From contig CAVRVW010000002.1 in assembly GCA_963724695.1 (NCBI GenBank), forward strand, positions 1 to 64,000: 64,000 nt of DNA, in the 5' to 3' direction. The notes below the pieces were generated by a model. The model made no database searches, was not told the origin of the DNA, and saw nothing but the letters and a program-made list of their open reading frames with translations. This document shows, piece after piece, positions 23,606 through 32,375 of the stretch (the stretch's first letter is position 1; each line of letters opens with the position of its first letter). This DNA is from CAVQFD01 sp963724695. Its GTDB lineage: Bacteria; Acidobacteriota; Vicinamibacteria; Vicinamibacterales; CAVVIG01. Both the position numbers and the translations under genes were made by a program.

Positions 23606-24118
23606 ATGACGCCCGAGACAACTTATGAGGAGCGGGTCTCGTCGGGCAGAACGCAGGCGCTGTTCGTTGGCTTGACGCTTCTGTTTCTCGGGCTGTTCAT
23701 CGTGCGTGTCATCAAGAGCGGGCTCGGCTACTTGGCTGCTGTGCTCCTCCTCCTCTTCTGCTTCTTCCTGTTCTACGCGGTCAACTATCGAACGCTCATC
23801 ATTCTGATCACTCCCGAGGCCCTCGAGCTCAGGTTCGGGATGTTCTCGCGGAAGGTGCCGTGGGACGCGGTCGCGCACTGGTACCTGGACGATACGTCGA
23901 TCTGGAGGGTGGGTGGCGCAGGCATTCACTTCACGATGATCCGTCGTCGCTACCGTGTCTTCTTCAACTTTCTGGAGCACCCGCGGGTGGTTCTCGAACT
24001 GGGCAAGGCAAGAGGCCTTGTCCGCGACTTGGCATTCTCCACGAGGCGACCGGCGGAGCTGCTTGATGCCGCGGCTGCAAGAGCCGGAAACCGGGATGGC
24101 GTCCCACCGGCGCGGTAG
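23606..24118 (+). CDS. Membrane protein with PH-like domain, hypothetical
   Basis: 170 residues with two adjacent N-terminal membrane helices (ALFVGLTLLFLGLFIVRVI and LAAVLLLLFCFFLFYAVNY). A beta-rich segment follows (LIILITPEALELRFGMFSRKVPWDAVAHWYLDD), typical of bacterial PH-like (YcxB/DUF304-type) domains. ATG at 23606, 17 bases after the previous gene. The function is unknown. Confidence 0.65.
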   Translation: MTPETTYEERVSSGRTQALFVGLTLLFLGLFIVRVIKSGLGYLAAVLLLLFCFFLFYAVNYRTLIILITPEALELRFGMFSRKVPWDAVAHWYLDDTSIWRVGGAGIHFTMIRRRYRVFFNFLEHPRVVLELGKARGLVRDLAFSTRRPAELLDAAAARAGNRDGVPPAR

Positions 24119-24167
24119 GATGACGGGGCCGCCCAGTAGGTGAAGCCAACGTGGTGGCCAGGAAGAC

Positions 24168-24878
24168 ATGAACAACTCGCCGAAGCAGCCGCAGGGGGGC
24201 CCGGAAGTGGCCTGGCGCGCCTCTCAACGCTCAGGTCCGAAATACGTACTGTTCGCGGTCCTTGGCCTCATGGCGGTCTTCGTGCTGTGGAACAACGAGC
24301 GCTTCTTCCTGGATCCGCAGGCTCCAGAATGGGAGCACTTCAATCCGATCCAATGGCATCTACTCCCGCATGGCTTGGGCGGCGCGGTCGCCTTAGCCCT
24401 CGGTGCCTTGCAGTTCTCGACGCGCCTGCGCCAGCGGTACGTCCGCATCCATCGCCTGAGCGGCAAGCTCTATATCGCCGGCACCTTCATTGCCGCCCCG
24501 GTCGCCATCAGAATGGCGTTCATCAATAGCCCGTGGTTTCTCATTCCGTTTACCATCCTTCAGGCGGGCATCTGGATGCTGTTCACGCTCGTCGCCTACT
24601 TGTGCATCCGCCGTGGAGCCGTCGCCTCACATCGGGAGTGGATGATGCGCAGCTATGCGATCGCGCTCATCTTTCTCGAAGGGCGGGTGCTCATGGCTGT
24701 GCCGGCGCTGGCGCGCCATGGCATGGACGCCGTTGTGCTGGTGAATTGGGGGTGCTTAGCGGTGACGCTCCTCACAGTGGAGTGCGTGCTCCGCTGGCGC
24801 GAGATTGTTCCCGCTGGGCAGCGTCGCAAGGCGTTGCGCCAGACGTCCGAGGAACCAGCGCTGAGCGGCCGCGGCTGA
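24168..24878 (+). CDS. DUF2306-family membrane protein
   Basis: 236 residues, about six membrane helices (YVLFAVLGLMAVFVLW, HGLGGAVALALGALQFS, IAGTFIAAPVAIRMAF, FTILQAGIWMLFTLVAYL). The RIHRLSGKLYIAG and SHREWMMRSYAIAL blocks, with conserved histidines, are typical of DUF2306. The function is unknown; conserved His/Arg suggest possible heme or cofactor contact. CTGAGCGGCCGCGGCTGAA at its end resembles an attC right arm, a possible scar. Confidence 0.8.
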   Translation: MNNSPKQPQGGPEVAWRASQRSGPKYVLFAVLGLMAVFVLWNNERFFLDPQAPEWEHFNPIQWHLLPHGLGGAVALALGALQFSTRLRQRYVRIHRLSGKLYIAGTFIAAPVAIRMAFINSPWFLIPFTILQAGIWMLFTLVAYLCIRRGAVASHREWMMRSYAIALIFLEGRVLMAVPALARHGMDAVVLVNWGCLAVTLLTVECVLRWREIVPAGQRRKALRQTSEEPALSGRG

Positions 24879-24903
24879 ACGCCAAAAGGCTTGGGGACGA
24901 ACG

Positions 24904-25922
24904 GTGACACCAAGAGGCATCGACACTCGTCCCACCAGGCGACCCATCCTGAAGGGTGCGGTGCTCGGTGCGCTTGGCCACGTCCTGGGCGCCGGCGATG
25001 CATGGTCGCAAGCCCCGTTACCCGCTGTCCGAACGGTTCAAACGCCGACGTTGACCATTGGTCTCGAAGACAGCGGAGATCCCCTGGGATTTCCCGTCAT
25101 CTTGCTGCACGGGTTTCCTGATGATGTGAGAGCGTGGGATCAGGTCGTACCGTCCCTTGCGAGCGGCGGCTATCGCGTCGTCGTGCCGTACCTTCGAGGT
25201 CACGGTCTCACACGTGTCCGCGAGGCGACTGTCCCTCGTATAGGCCAGCAGGCGGCGCTCGGCCAGGACCTCATCGATCTTGTCGACACGCTGGGGATAA
25301 GCGTTTTGCCGTCGCCGGCTACGACTGGGGCGGTCGGGCCGCGTGCATCGCCGCCGCCCTTCATCCACAGCGAGTCCGCGCCGCGGTCATCATTGGCGGA
25401 TACACCATTCAGAACACGTTGGTGCCGTCGCAGCCCGCCGCACCTGAACGCGAACGGGCGCTTTGGTATCAGTGGTACTTCAACACCGAGCGTGGTCGTG
25501 CAGGACTCGAAGCCAATCGTCGGCGCCTGTGCCGGCTGCTTTGGGAAACGTGGTCGCCGACGTGGCGATTTACCGACGAGACGTTCGACAGGACTGCGGG
25601 CTCGTTCGACAACCCGGACTTCGTCGATGTGGTCGTTCATTCGTATCGGCACCGAAACCACAACGCGCCGGGCGACCCTCGTTTCGAAGAGGTCGAGAAA
25701 CTCCTTGCGAAGCGGCCGACGATTGGGGTGCCAGCCATCGTTCTTTATGGTGCCGACGACGGAGTGGCGGGTGCGCCGACCACGGACGAGAGTGGCGACC
25801 GCAGGAATTTCACTGCGCTTGTCCGTCGAGAGATCGTTGAAGGAGCCGGGCATTTCTTGCCTCGTGAACGACCAGCGGCTGTGTCATCGGCGCTGCTCGA
25901 AGTACTGAAGCACACGCGGTAG
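24904..25922 (+). CDS. Alpha/beta hydrolase, exported, frameshifted
   Basis: About 338 residues from GTG at 24904. An N-terminal leader with RRPILKGAVLGALGHVLGA is followed by VILLHGFPDDVRAWD (oxyanion loop) and VVVPYLRGHGLT. Near 25295-25310 the frame shifts; the continuation has the nucleophile AGYDWGGRAACIAA (Asp), WRFTDETFDRTAG and the histidine in GAGHFLPRE. The Asp nucleophile with W after it resembles epoxide hydrolases and haloalkane dehalogenases. One indel restores the full gene, so sequencing error is likely. Confidence 0.8.
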
Positions 25923-25965
25923 CGACTCGGATCGCTCTGGCCGTGTTGCAGGAGGAGTAGGATCG

Positions 25966-26449
25966 ATGCAGAACAAAGCGTCACGCCGTCGATTCGTGAA
26001 AACTGTTGTGGGCGCGGCGGCCATCGCTGGAGGCCAGAGCGCCTCGGCACAGCAGACAGGACGCATTCGGGGGTTCGACCATGTCGCGGTGCCGATGCAG
26101 AACACCGAGGCCATGCTCGCGTTCTATCGAGCCCTGGGCTTGCAGATGAACGAAACGGCGGGTGCTGTGTCCGTGCTACGTCGGCGCCGACCAGATGATC
26201 AATTTCCATCGGCCGGTCCGCTGGCAGGACTCCGCGTTCACGTTGCGAGCTCCGGCGGCCCGGCCGCCATGTGGGGACTTCTGCTTCGTGTGGGAGGGGA
26301 GCGCGGAGTCGCTGAAGACAACGTTAGACAAGGTCGGGGCGAAGGTCGAGGTGGGTCCGGCCCAACGCGCCGGGGGTCGTCGCACCAACGGCTCGAGTAC
26401 CTACGTGCGGGACCCCGACGGAAACCTGCTGGAGTTCATCATCTATTAG
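25966..26449 (+). CDS. VOC-family (glyoxalase-like) protein, Tat leader, frameshifted
   Basis: About 160 residues. The leader SRRRFVKTVVGAAAIAGGQ is twin-arginine type. The VOC domain starts IRGFDHVAVPMQNTEAMLAF, with the first metal histidine, and ends TYVRDPDGNLLEFIIY, with the final glutamate. The frame changes near 26165-26175 (a missing or extra base after NETAGAV), between the two beta-alpha-beta-beta-beta modules. It may be a metal-dependent dioxygenase or lyase. The substrate is unknown. Confidence 0.8.
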
Positions 26450-26476
26450 TGCGGCAATGAGTGGCAGGAGGACCCG

Positions 26477-27328
26477 ATGGTCGATCGAACCAGGCGCAAG
26501 ATACTGAAAGCGGGGGCCGCGGCGACGGTGATGGCCGCAGCGCCTCGCGCGCTCACGCAACAGATTGGGCAAGGAGGAGCTGCCGTGTCTTTCTACGAAC
26601 GAGGTCCCGTTCGCATCCACTATGAGGAGGCCGGCTCCGGCTTTCCGTTGCTGCTCATCGCCGGCGGAGGGCTGAACTCCACGATCGCCGGTCTGGCCAA
26701 CCCCTTCAACGCCATCGCGGAGTTCAAGGGAGAGTACCGCTGCATCGCATCGGACCTCCGCAATGCCAACCCCGGCCAGTCCTCCGGCCCGCTCGAGATC
26801 GACCGGCCGTGGGACGCCTACACCGATGACCATATCGGCCTGATGGATCACCTGGGCATCAAGAGGTTCATGGTGATGGGCTTCTGTATTGGCGGCCCCT
26901 TCATCTGGAATCTGCTGGAGCGGGCGCCGGATCGTGTCGTCGCCGCCGTGCTGGCGCAGCCCAGTGGGTTCCGCAAGGAGCAGCCCGACCTCTTCTACGA
27001 GACCAACATCAAGGGTTGGGGCCCTGAGTTGGTCAAGCGCCGGCCCGAGATCACGATGGAGATGGTCGACAGGTTCCTGACCAGGATGTACCGCACCAAC
27101 CCCGACTTCGTCTTCACTGTGACGCGCGACTTCGTGCGCAATTGCCAGACGCCCCTGCTGATTCTGCCGGACGACATCCCGTCGCACCCGTACGCCGTCG
27201 CCATGGAGGCGGCGATGCTCGCGCCGAAGGCCGAAGTCAGCATGTTCCCGTGGAAGGAGCCCAGGGAACGGATTCCCCTGGCCGTGCGCCAGATCCGTTC
27301 GTTCCTCCGGGCGCATCGGCCCGCTTAG
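26477..27328 (+). CDS. Alpha/beta hydrolase with Tat-like leader
   Basis: 283 residues. The leader TRRKILKAGAAATVMAAAP is followed by LLLIAGGGLNSTIAGL (oxyanion region) and IASDLRNANPGQS. The nucleophile position is MGFCIGGPF, with Cys in place of Ser, as in dienelactone hydrolases. The C-terminal histidine expected in the last third is not obvious in the MFPWKEPRER region. It may therefore be a diverged or different-chemistry member. ATG at 26477, 27 bases after the VOC gene. Confidence 0.8.
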   Translation: MVDRTRRKILKAGAAATVMAAAPRALTQQIGQGGAAVSFYERGPVRIHYEEAGSGFPLLLIAGGGLNSTIAGLANPFNAIAEFKGEYRCIASDLRNANPGQSSGPLEIDRPWDAYTDDHIGLMDHLGIKRFMVMGFCIGGPFIWNLLERAPDRVVAAVLAQPSGFRKEQPDLFYETNIKGWGPELVKRRPEITMEMVDRFLTRMYRTNPDFVFTVTRDFVRNCQTPLLILPDDIPSHPYAVAMEAAMLAPKAEVSMFPWKEPRERIPLAVRQIRSFLRAHRPA

Positions 27329-27340
27329 CGAAGTCAGGGC

Positions 27341-27391
27341 CACGAAGACACGAAGGCACGAAAAAGACCGGTTCTTCTTCGAGTCTTCGTG
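27341..27391. terminator. Bidirectional hairpin between convergent genes
   Basis: CACGAAGAC (27341-27349) pairs with GTCTTCGTG (27383-27391), with further pairing between CGAAGGCACGAAAAAGA and TCTTCTTCGAGTC. It lies between the ends of the hydrolase (plus) and surE-like gene (minus). Confidence 0.75.
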
Positions 27392-27416
27392 CGGCTACAC
27401 CGAAGTGAATGCCGCT

Positions 27417-28302
27417 CTAACGCGCGTCGGCAGGTTGGGGCAGCGCGAGCTTGGACAGGCGAGTGGTGACGGCGCCGGCCGCCGCCGCGCCGACGCTCAA
27501 GTCGCCGTCGAGCAGCGTCAGCGTGACGCGGCCCTGCGCGAACAACGTCAGGTCTGTGCCTGCTTCTGGCGCGGCGACGCTGGAGGCCGTCAACCGTGAC
27601 TGGACTTCGTTCGGGTTGCCGGTATCCGAATACGTCCGCGCGTACACGCTCCCGCTCGAGAGCGGCGCCCACGACCATCCCGCGATCCGACCGGACGGGA
27701 CGTTCACATTGATGACCAAGACGATCGGGGAGGAGCTTGCCGCCCGCGGGGCGGCTCGAGTCGAGCGCAGCGATCATCCGGTTCGCGAGCGCTGCCGCGA
27801 CCGCATAGGCGTTGGCGGCGCCCTCTCCGAGGCCTGCGGACGTGGCGATGGCCGGCACGCCATACCTGGCGGCGGCGAGGGCGGCGCTCACGGTTCCCGA
27901 GCCGTTCGTGCTGGTTCCGAGGTTCGGACCGGCGTTGGTCCCGGAGATCACCAGATCCTGCGGTGTCTCGCGCAGGACGTGCATCAATCCGATCATGACG
28001 GCATCCGCCGGCGTGCCGTGCACGGCCCACACGGCGTCGCCCTTGGGCTCGACCTTGAGAACCCCGCTCGTCATGCTCATGCTCGTCGAGCTTTGATTCG
28101 TCGCCGGCGCGACAACGGTCACCTGGTGGCCCGCCGCGGCGAGCGCGGCCTGCATCACCTTCAAGCCGCTCGAATCGAACCCATCGTCGTTGGTCAGGAG
28201 AATCTTGAGCGGCCTGGTTTGCGCGAACGCGACTCCAGGGAGAGCCAGTCCGGGCAGGCAGATGGTCAGTGCCAGGGCCAGGCGGTACGGTCGGGTGTTC
28301 AC
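27417..28302 (-). CDS. SurE-family 5'/3'-nucleotidase, exported, frameshifted
   Basis: About 295 residues from GTG at 28302 with GGAGGA five bases upstream. A signal peptide (LALALTICLPGLALPGVAFA) is followed by KILLTNDDGFDSSGLKVM, the SurE metal site (NDD), then VVAPATNQSSTSMSMT (the serine loop) and DLVISGTNAGPNLGTS (NxG). Near 27715-27725 the frame shifts into VINVNVPSG, a SurE block. Standard SurE is cytosolic; a secretion signal suggests a periplasmic phosphatase for scavenging nucleotides. One indel explains the break. Confidence 0.85.
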
Positions 28303-28491
28303 GCGTTCCTCCGGGCGAGAGCCTATCACGAGGAAGCACGACGCCTGGGCGTCGCTTCGCGCGCGGCAAGGTCGGATTCTGTAGAGCCGGTGCTACGATC
28401 CGGCCTGACACAATTGCCGCCTATCCGACGCTTGCCCCCGCTCGCGATCGAGGGTCACCGGTCCTCCGGCACTGGCGGGCCGGATCATCCG

Positions 28492-29067
28492 ATGCGCCTC
28501 ACCACGCGCCGAGCTGCCGGACTCCATCCTGGCGGCTGGACGGGCGAGCTGCGTGACGAGGTCCGGGACTACTTCGACGCCCTCGCGGGCGAGTGGCACA
28601 CCCGAAGCTCTCCGCAGCGAACGGCCGTCGTCATTGATGCTCTCGTACGGGGGCTCGATGCCATGGGCCCGCCAGCCGGCGTGGCTTTCGAGGTTGGCAG
28701 CGGCATCGGCGCCTATTCGAACCTGCTCGCGGAGCGGTTTGCCACGGTGGTGGCCATCGACCTCTCCATGGCCATGTTGAAACAGGCGCCAATCGGCCCC
28801 GCCCTTCGCGTGCGGGCCGACGGTGCCAGGCTGCCGGCACGCGACTCGTCCGCAGCAGCCATCGTGCTGATCAACGCGTTCCTGTTTCCCGCCGAAGTGG
28901 ACCGCGTCTTGTCGCCCGAAGGCGTCCTGGTGTGGGTCAACAGCAGCGGCGAGCAAACCCCTATCTATCTTTCGGTCGACGATCTCGTCGCGGGACTGCC
29001 GGGCGAGTGGAGGGGCACGTCGAGCCGGGCGGGCGAAGGTCACTGGTGCGTGCTTCGTCGAGCGTGA
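28492..29067 (+). CDS. SAM-dependent methyltransferase
   Basis: 191 residues from ATG at 28492. FEVGSGIGAYSNLLAERF is motif I, VVAIDLSMAMLKQAP motif II, and LPARDSSAAAIVLINAFLF motif IV with LSPEGVLVWVNSSGE after it. It resembles Methyltransf_11-type small-molecule enzymes. The substrate is unknown. It is divergent from the surE-like gene. Confidence 0.82.
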   Translation: MRLTTRRAAGLHPGGWTGELRDEVRDYFDALAGEWHTRSSPQRTAVVIDALVRGLDAMGPPAGVAFEVGSGIGAYSNLLAERFATVVAIDLSMAMLKQAPIGPALRVRADGARLPARDSSAAAIVLINAFLFPAEVDRVLSPEGVLVWVNSSGEQTPIYLSVDDLVAGLPGEWRGTSSRAGEGHWCVLRRA

Positions 29068-29130
29068 GCCACCGCATCGTCGGGAAGCCGAGGATTCAGG
29101 CAGGTGCTAATATGCGCGCCTGCAGACGGA

Positions 29131-29652
29131 ATGAAGATGGACCTCGACACTCTCTGGCTCGTGGCGGATCGGGCGCGCGCGCGATCGCGCCTTGCACCTG
29201 AGGACGTTGCCTACATCCGCGACGTGGTTCCCGGCCGGCTCGCGGCTTTTCCGAGGCTGAAGCTGCCGGCGCGCGTCCATCATCCCGCGGGCTTCCCGGT
29301 CTCAGGGGCGTCGGTCGGCACCTTTGTTCGCAGCGCGCTGCTCGTTGCCGGACAGAAGGCCCTGGGCAGGAGGTTCGGGGGCGTCGAATTCTACGAGCGC
29401 GTGGAGAAGGACCTGGCGTTCGGCATCATGCGCTCGTACTTCCACCACGGCTATCCGAGGGGCGCCCACTGCTGCGTCCAGTGCACGCTGGCGGTGCTGC
29501 CAGTGCTCGAAGCCGGTGCGATTCGCTACTTCGACTGCTGCGCGCTGTCCACGGCCGTCAGGCGCCTTGTGCGGCAGCGCCAGTGGCGGTTTGCCAAGCC
29601 GGTCGACCCGCGAATGGTCCGCTGGGCGTTGACCGACCCGACGGCTGGGTGA
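29131..29652 (+). CDS. Hypothetical protein with cysteine/histidine cluster
   Basis: 173 residues, ATG at 29131 or 29137. N-terminal helices (LWLVADRARARSRLAPEDV) are followed by FHHGYPRGAHCCVQCTLAVLP and YFDCCALS. Several cysteines and histidines within 40 residues suggest a metal site. I do not recognise the family. Confidence 0.55.
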   Translation: MKMDLDTLWLVADRARARSRLAPEDVAYIRDVVPGRLAAFPRLKLPARVHHPAGFPVSGASVGTFVRSALLVAGQKALGRRFGGVEFYERVEKDLAFGIMRSYFHHGYPRGAHCCVQCTLAVLPVLEAGAIRYFDCCALSTAVRRLVRQRQWRFAKPVDPRMVRWALTDPTAG

Positions 29653-29683
29653 CGCAGCTGCTTCCCGGAGGCGTGAGTGCGCA

Positions 29684-30310
29684 ATGGACCCATTTGACCA
29701 CGTCGTAAAGAGCGAGCAGGAACTGCGGCTTCTCGTCGGGACACCTTCCCAACGTGCGGTGCTGAAGGAGCACGCCCGCCTCGATGAGCATTGCCGGGCG
29801 TTCATCGGACTGTCTCCGTTCGTGCTGGTGGCCACCTCCGCGAGCGACGGCCGGTCCGACGTGTCCCCCAAGGGCGACGCCCCGGGATTTGTGCGCGTCC
29901 TGGACGACCGTCGTCTCGTGATTCCCGATCGGCCGGGCAACAAGCGACTGGACGGCATGCGAAATCTGCTCGCCAACCCGCATGTCGGCCTGATCTTCCT
30001 GGTGCCTGGCCGGGAAGAGACGCTGCGGGTCAATGGCCGCGCGTGGATCACTCGCGATCCCGGTGTGCTCGATTTGTGCGTCGCACAAGGGAAGACTCCG
30101 CTGCTGGCCATTGGCGTCGAGGTCGAGGAGTGTTTCCTGCACTGCGCCAAGGCCTTTCGCCGCGCCCAGCTCTGGTCGAGGGAGTCGTGGCCGGCGCCCG
30201 ACGCCCTCCCGTCGATGGCATGCGTGTTGTTCGATCAGATCAAGCCTGACGGCCTGACGGTCCACGACTACGAGCGCTCCATCGAAGAGGGGTATCGCAC
30301 GCTCTACTAG
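29684..30310 (+). CDS. Pyridoxamine 5'-phosphate oxidase-like flavoprotein (MSMEG_1061 type)
   Basis: 208 residues. The split-barrel FMN fold starts at CRAFIGLSPFVLVATSASDG, with the PKGDAPGFVRVLDDRRLVIPD block, GNKRLDGMRNLLANPHVGL and a C-terminal KAFRRAQLWSRESW, all typical of the MSMEG_1061-family PNPOx-like proteins. It probably binds FMN or F420. The substrate is unknown. Start ATG at 29684, 31 bases after the previous gene. Confidence 0.87.
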   Translation: MDPFDHVVKSEQELRLLVGTPSQRAVLKEHARLDEHCRAFIGLSPFVLVATSASDGRSDVSPKGDAPGFVRVLDDRRLVIPDRPGNKRLDGMRNLLANPHVGLIFLVPGREETLRVNGRAWITRDPGVLDLCVAQGKTPLLAIGVEVEECFLHCAKAFRRAQLWSRESWPAPDALPSMACVLFDQIKPDGLTVHDYERSIEEGYRTLY

Positions 30311-30444
30311 CGGCGGTTCCACGAACTCAACACACCACCGGAATAGGGTCAAGCGATGGAGGAGACATCCATGGGAAAGAGTGCAGACGTAGTGCGGGCT
30401 GTGTACGACGTGGGCGGACGCGTTCGCCTCCTGAGGGAGCCTGT

Positions 30445-30840
30445 GTGACCGGTGCATCACGATCGGGTGCGGTCCTGTTCGCCAAAGACGTCGGACGCCT
30501 GGCCGAGTTCTACTCCGCGGTGCTCGGCTTGCAGGTGACCGGGCGCGGCGAGGATCACGTCGTGCTCGAGTCGCCAGGCTTCCAGTTGGTCGTTCATGAG
30601 GTTCCGCCAGGAAGGGCAACACCTGTCGACATCGCGGTCCCGCCAACGCGTCGAGCGACGGCGGCGATCAAGCCAGTCTTCTTCGTGGAGAGCCTCACCC
30701 GAGTCCGTACGGCCGCAGGACTCCTCGGGGGGCTGATGGAATCAGAGGATCAGGAGTGGTCGTTTCAGGGGATGACCGTCTGCGACGGCCTCGATCCCGA
30801 AGGGAACGTGATTCAGTTCCGCGAAGACGCCGGTCAGTAG
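30445..30840 (+). CDS. VOC-family protein
   Basis: 131 residues from GTG at 30445. VLFAKDVGRLAEFYSAVLGLQ is the first VOC module, and TVCDGLDPEGNVIQFRE the end of the second. It resembles glyoxalase/bleomycin-resistance-like proteins. The substrate is unknown. An AT-less 100-base gap separates it from the PNPOx-like gene. Confidence 0.83.
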   Translation: MTGASRSGAVLFAKDVGRLAEFYSAVLGLQVTGRGEDHVVLESPGFQLVVHEVPPGRATPVDIAVPPTRRATAAIKPVFFVESLTRVRTAAGLLGGLMESEDQEWSFQGMTVCDGLDPEGNVIQFREDAGQ

Positions 30841-30852
30841 CGAGGACAGACC

Positions 30853-31016
30853 ATGCAGCTGAGCACGTATCTGAGCTTCAAGGGTCGCTGGCTCAAGGGG
30901 GTCGAGTGACGATGCCGCTCGAGAAGACGTTCTGGGCCGAGCGTTTTGGCATGGTCGTCGATCGGTTCGGCATCCCGTGGCTGATCAACTGCGAGGGCAC
31001 CGATCACGCTTCATGA
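30853..31016 (+). pseudogene. PhnB-type VOC protein with internal deletion
   Basis: It starts MQLSTYLSFKG (30853), the usual PhnB N-terminus, then stops after a short nonsense tail. The typical C-terminal block VTMPLEKTFWAERFGMVVDR...WLINCEG follows in another frame to 31016. About 80-100 central residues are missing. Too short to be functional. Confidence 0.65.
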
Positions 31017-31038
31017 TGTCGGGAGGAGAGAACTGGTA

Positions 31039-31827
31039 ATGCAGACGACGATTGGACCGCTCGACGCCTTCCCGATTTGGGGCCTGTTTGTGGCCATCCT
31101 GCTCCTTGTCCTGTTTTCTGTCGATGGCGGCTACCGCCTGGGAAGGTACCGGCGCAACCGCTCTGACCAGGAAAAAGAGGCGCCAGTCGGGGCGATGGTC
31201 GGGGCGACGCTTGGCCTCCTCGCCTTCATGCTGGCGTTCACGTTTGGGATGGCCGCCAATCGATTCGACACCAGGCGAGCGTTGCTGCTCGACGAGGCCA
31301 ACGCGATTGGGACGACCTATTTGCGTGCAGGGATGCTTCCGGACCAGCGGGAGCCCGTTCGCGCACTCCTCCGGGACTACGTGGATGCTCGTTTGGAAGG
31401 CGTGCAGTCGGGCCGTGTCATGGAAGGCATACGCCGATCGGAGAACCTTCAAGAGCAGCTGTGGGCGCTGGCCGTCCGCGTCGGGGAAAGCCACCCCACC
31501 TCGATTGTGGTCGGCCTCTACGTCCAGTCGCTCAACGAGGTGATCGACCTCCATGCGAAGCGGGTCACCGCCGGCCTGAGGAGTCGGATTCCAGGCGCCA
31601 TCTGGCTGGTCCTGTTCGTGGTCGCTGTGCTTTCTCTCGCTGCCATGGGCTATCACGCCGGCCTCTCGAGAACGAGCCGATCGATCGCGCAGATTGCCGT
31701 CGCCTTCGCGTTTGCTGCGGTCATTGGCCTCATCGTGGATCTCGACCGGCCCCAGGACGGCTCTCTTGTCGTGAGCCAGCAGGCGCTGATCGACCTGCGG
31801 CAATCCATGACTCCTCCAAGACCGTGA
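31039..31827 (+). CDS. DUF4239-like membrane protein
   Basis: 262 residues. Two N-terminal helices (LFVAILLLVLFSVDGGY and GAMVGATLGLLAFMLAFTFGM) are followed by a cytosolic helical part starting RRALLLDEANAIGTTYLRA, then two C-terminal helices (AIWLVLFVVAVLSLAAMGY, IAVAFAFAAVIGLIVDL). The LDEANAIGTTYLRA block is characteristic of the bestrophin-like DUF4239. Function unknown. Confidence 0.8.
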   Translation: MQTTIGPLDAFPIWGLFVAILLLVLFSVDGGYRLGRYRRNRSDQEKEAPVGAMVGATLGLLAFMLAFTFGMAANRFDTRRALLLDEANAIGTTYLRAGMLPDQREPVRALLRDYVDARLEGVQSGRVMEGIRRSENLQEQLWALAVRVGESHPTSIVVGLYVQSLNEVIDLHAKRVTAGLRSRIPGAIWLVLFVVAVLSLAAMGYHAGLSRTSRSIAQIAVAFAFAAVIGLIVDLDRPQDGSLVVSQQALIDLRQSMTPPRP

Positions 31828-31861
31828 ACCGACGGCATTCCTCGACGCCCACAGCCGATTC

Positions 31862-31922
31862 AGCACCGTGAACCAGGCACCGGAAGACGCACCGGGCACC
31901 CGGAACCGAGCACCGAGAACCA
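31862..31922. repeat. Short-word intergenic repeat (GCACCGGGCACCCGGAACC type)
   Basis: Imperfect repeats of GCACC/CCGGAACC/GAGCACCGAG between convergent genes. Its reverse complement recurs at 33150-33212, so the two lie in inverted orientation around a two-gene minus-strand cluster. Confidence 0.6.
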
Positions 31923-31930
31923 GTCGCTTC

Positions 31931-32356
31931 TCAGTCGCACGCCGCCAGCGCGAACAGCAGCAGGCCGAAGAACACGCCGGCGCCCACACCCGCCCCGATG
32001 GCGACGGCGCGGGCAGCGCTCGAGCCCTGCTTGGTCACGACCTCCAGCTGGCGGATCGTCTCGAAGCGGATCTCGCGGACGGGCTCGGGCACGCGTGTCC
32101 TCGGGCTCACGGCAATGCTCTCGGCGCCGGCGGCGAGCAGGGTCGCGGTGAACCGCTCGCCAGACGCCGTCCGCACGCGCACGACGGAGCCCACCCGCAG
32201 CTGCTGCGCGTATTGACGCCAGACGTCCGGCACGGCGCCAATCTGCGGCGCCGCGGGCTCCGTGGCGATCCCGGATGTTCTCGCGAGAGAGGGACCGCGC
32301 GCGGCACAGTTCGCGGTCATCGCGACCAGCACGATCACGGCGCAGGCTCGCTTCAT
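31931..32356 (-). CDS. Lipoprotein, hypothetical (141 aa)
   Basis: The signal peptide ends in MTANC, a lipobox cysteine at residue 17. A beta-rich core (LRVGSVVRVRTASGERFTA, TLLAAGAESIAVSPRT) could be an SH3- or Sm-like barrel. A C-terminal membrane helix follows (GAGVGAGVFFGLLLFALAA). Function unknown. It lies 19 bases after the beta-barrel gene on the same strand, probably in one operon. Confidence 0.65.
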   Translation of the reverse strand: MKRACAVIVLVAMTANCAARGPSLARTSGIATEPAAPQIGAVPDVWRQYAQQLRVGSVVRVRTASGERFTATLLAAGAESIAVSPRTRVPEPVREIRFETIRQLEVVTKQGSSAARAVAIGAGVGAGVFFGLLLFALAACD

Positions 32357-32375
32357 TCGCTACCTCCAAAAATGT

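Noticed and set aside
26323..26329. GTTAGAC as a further attC core
   Set aside because: It is inside the VOC coding sequence, has no matching left core and no paired arms.
27451..28491. A long plus-strand frame opposite the surE-like gene
   Set aside because: It is the antisense shadow of a gene with clear SurE motifs; only the part from 28492 shows methyltransferase motifs.
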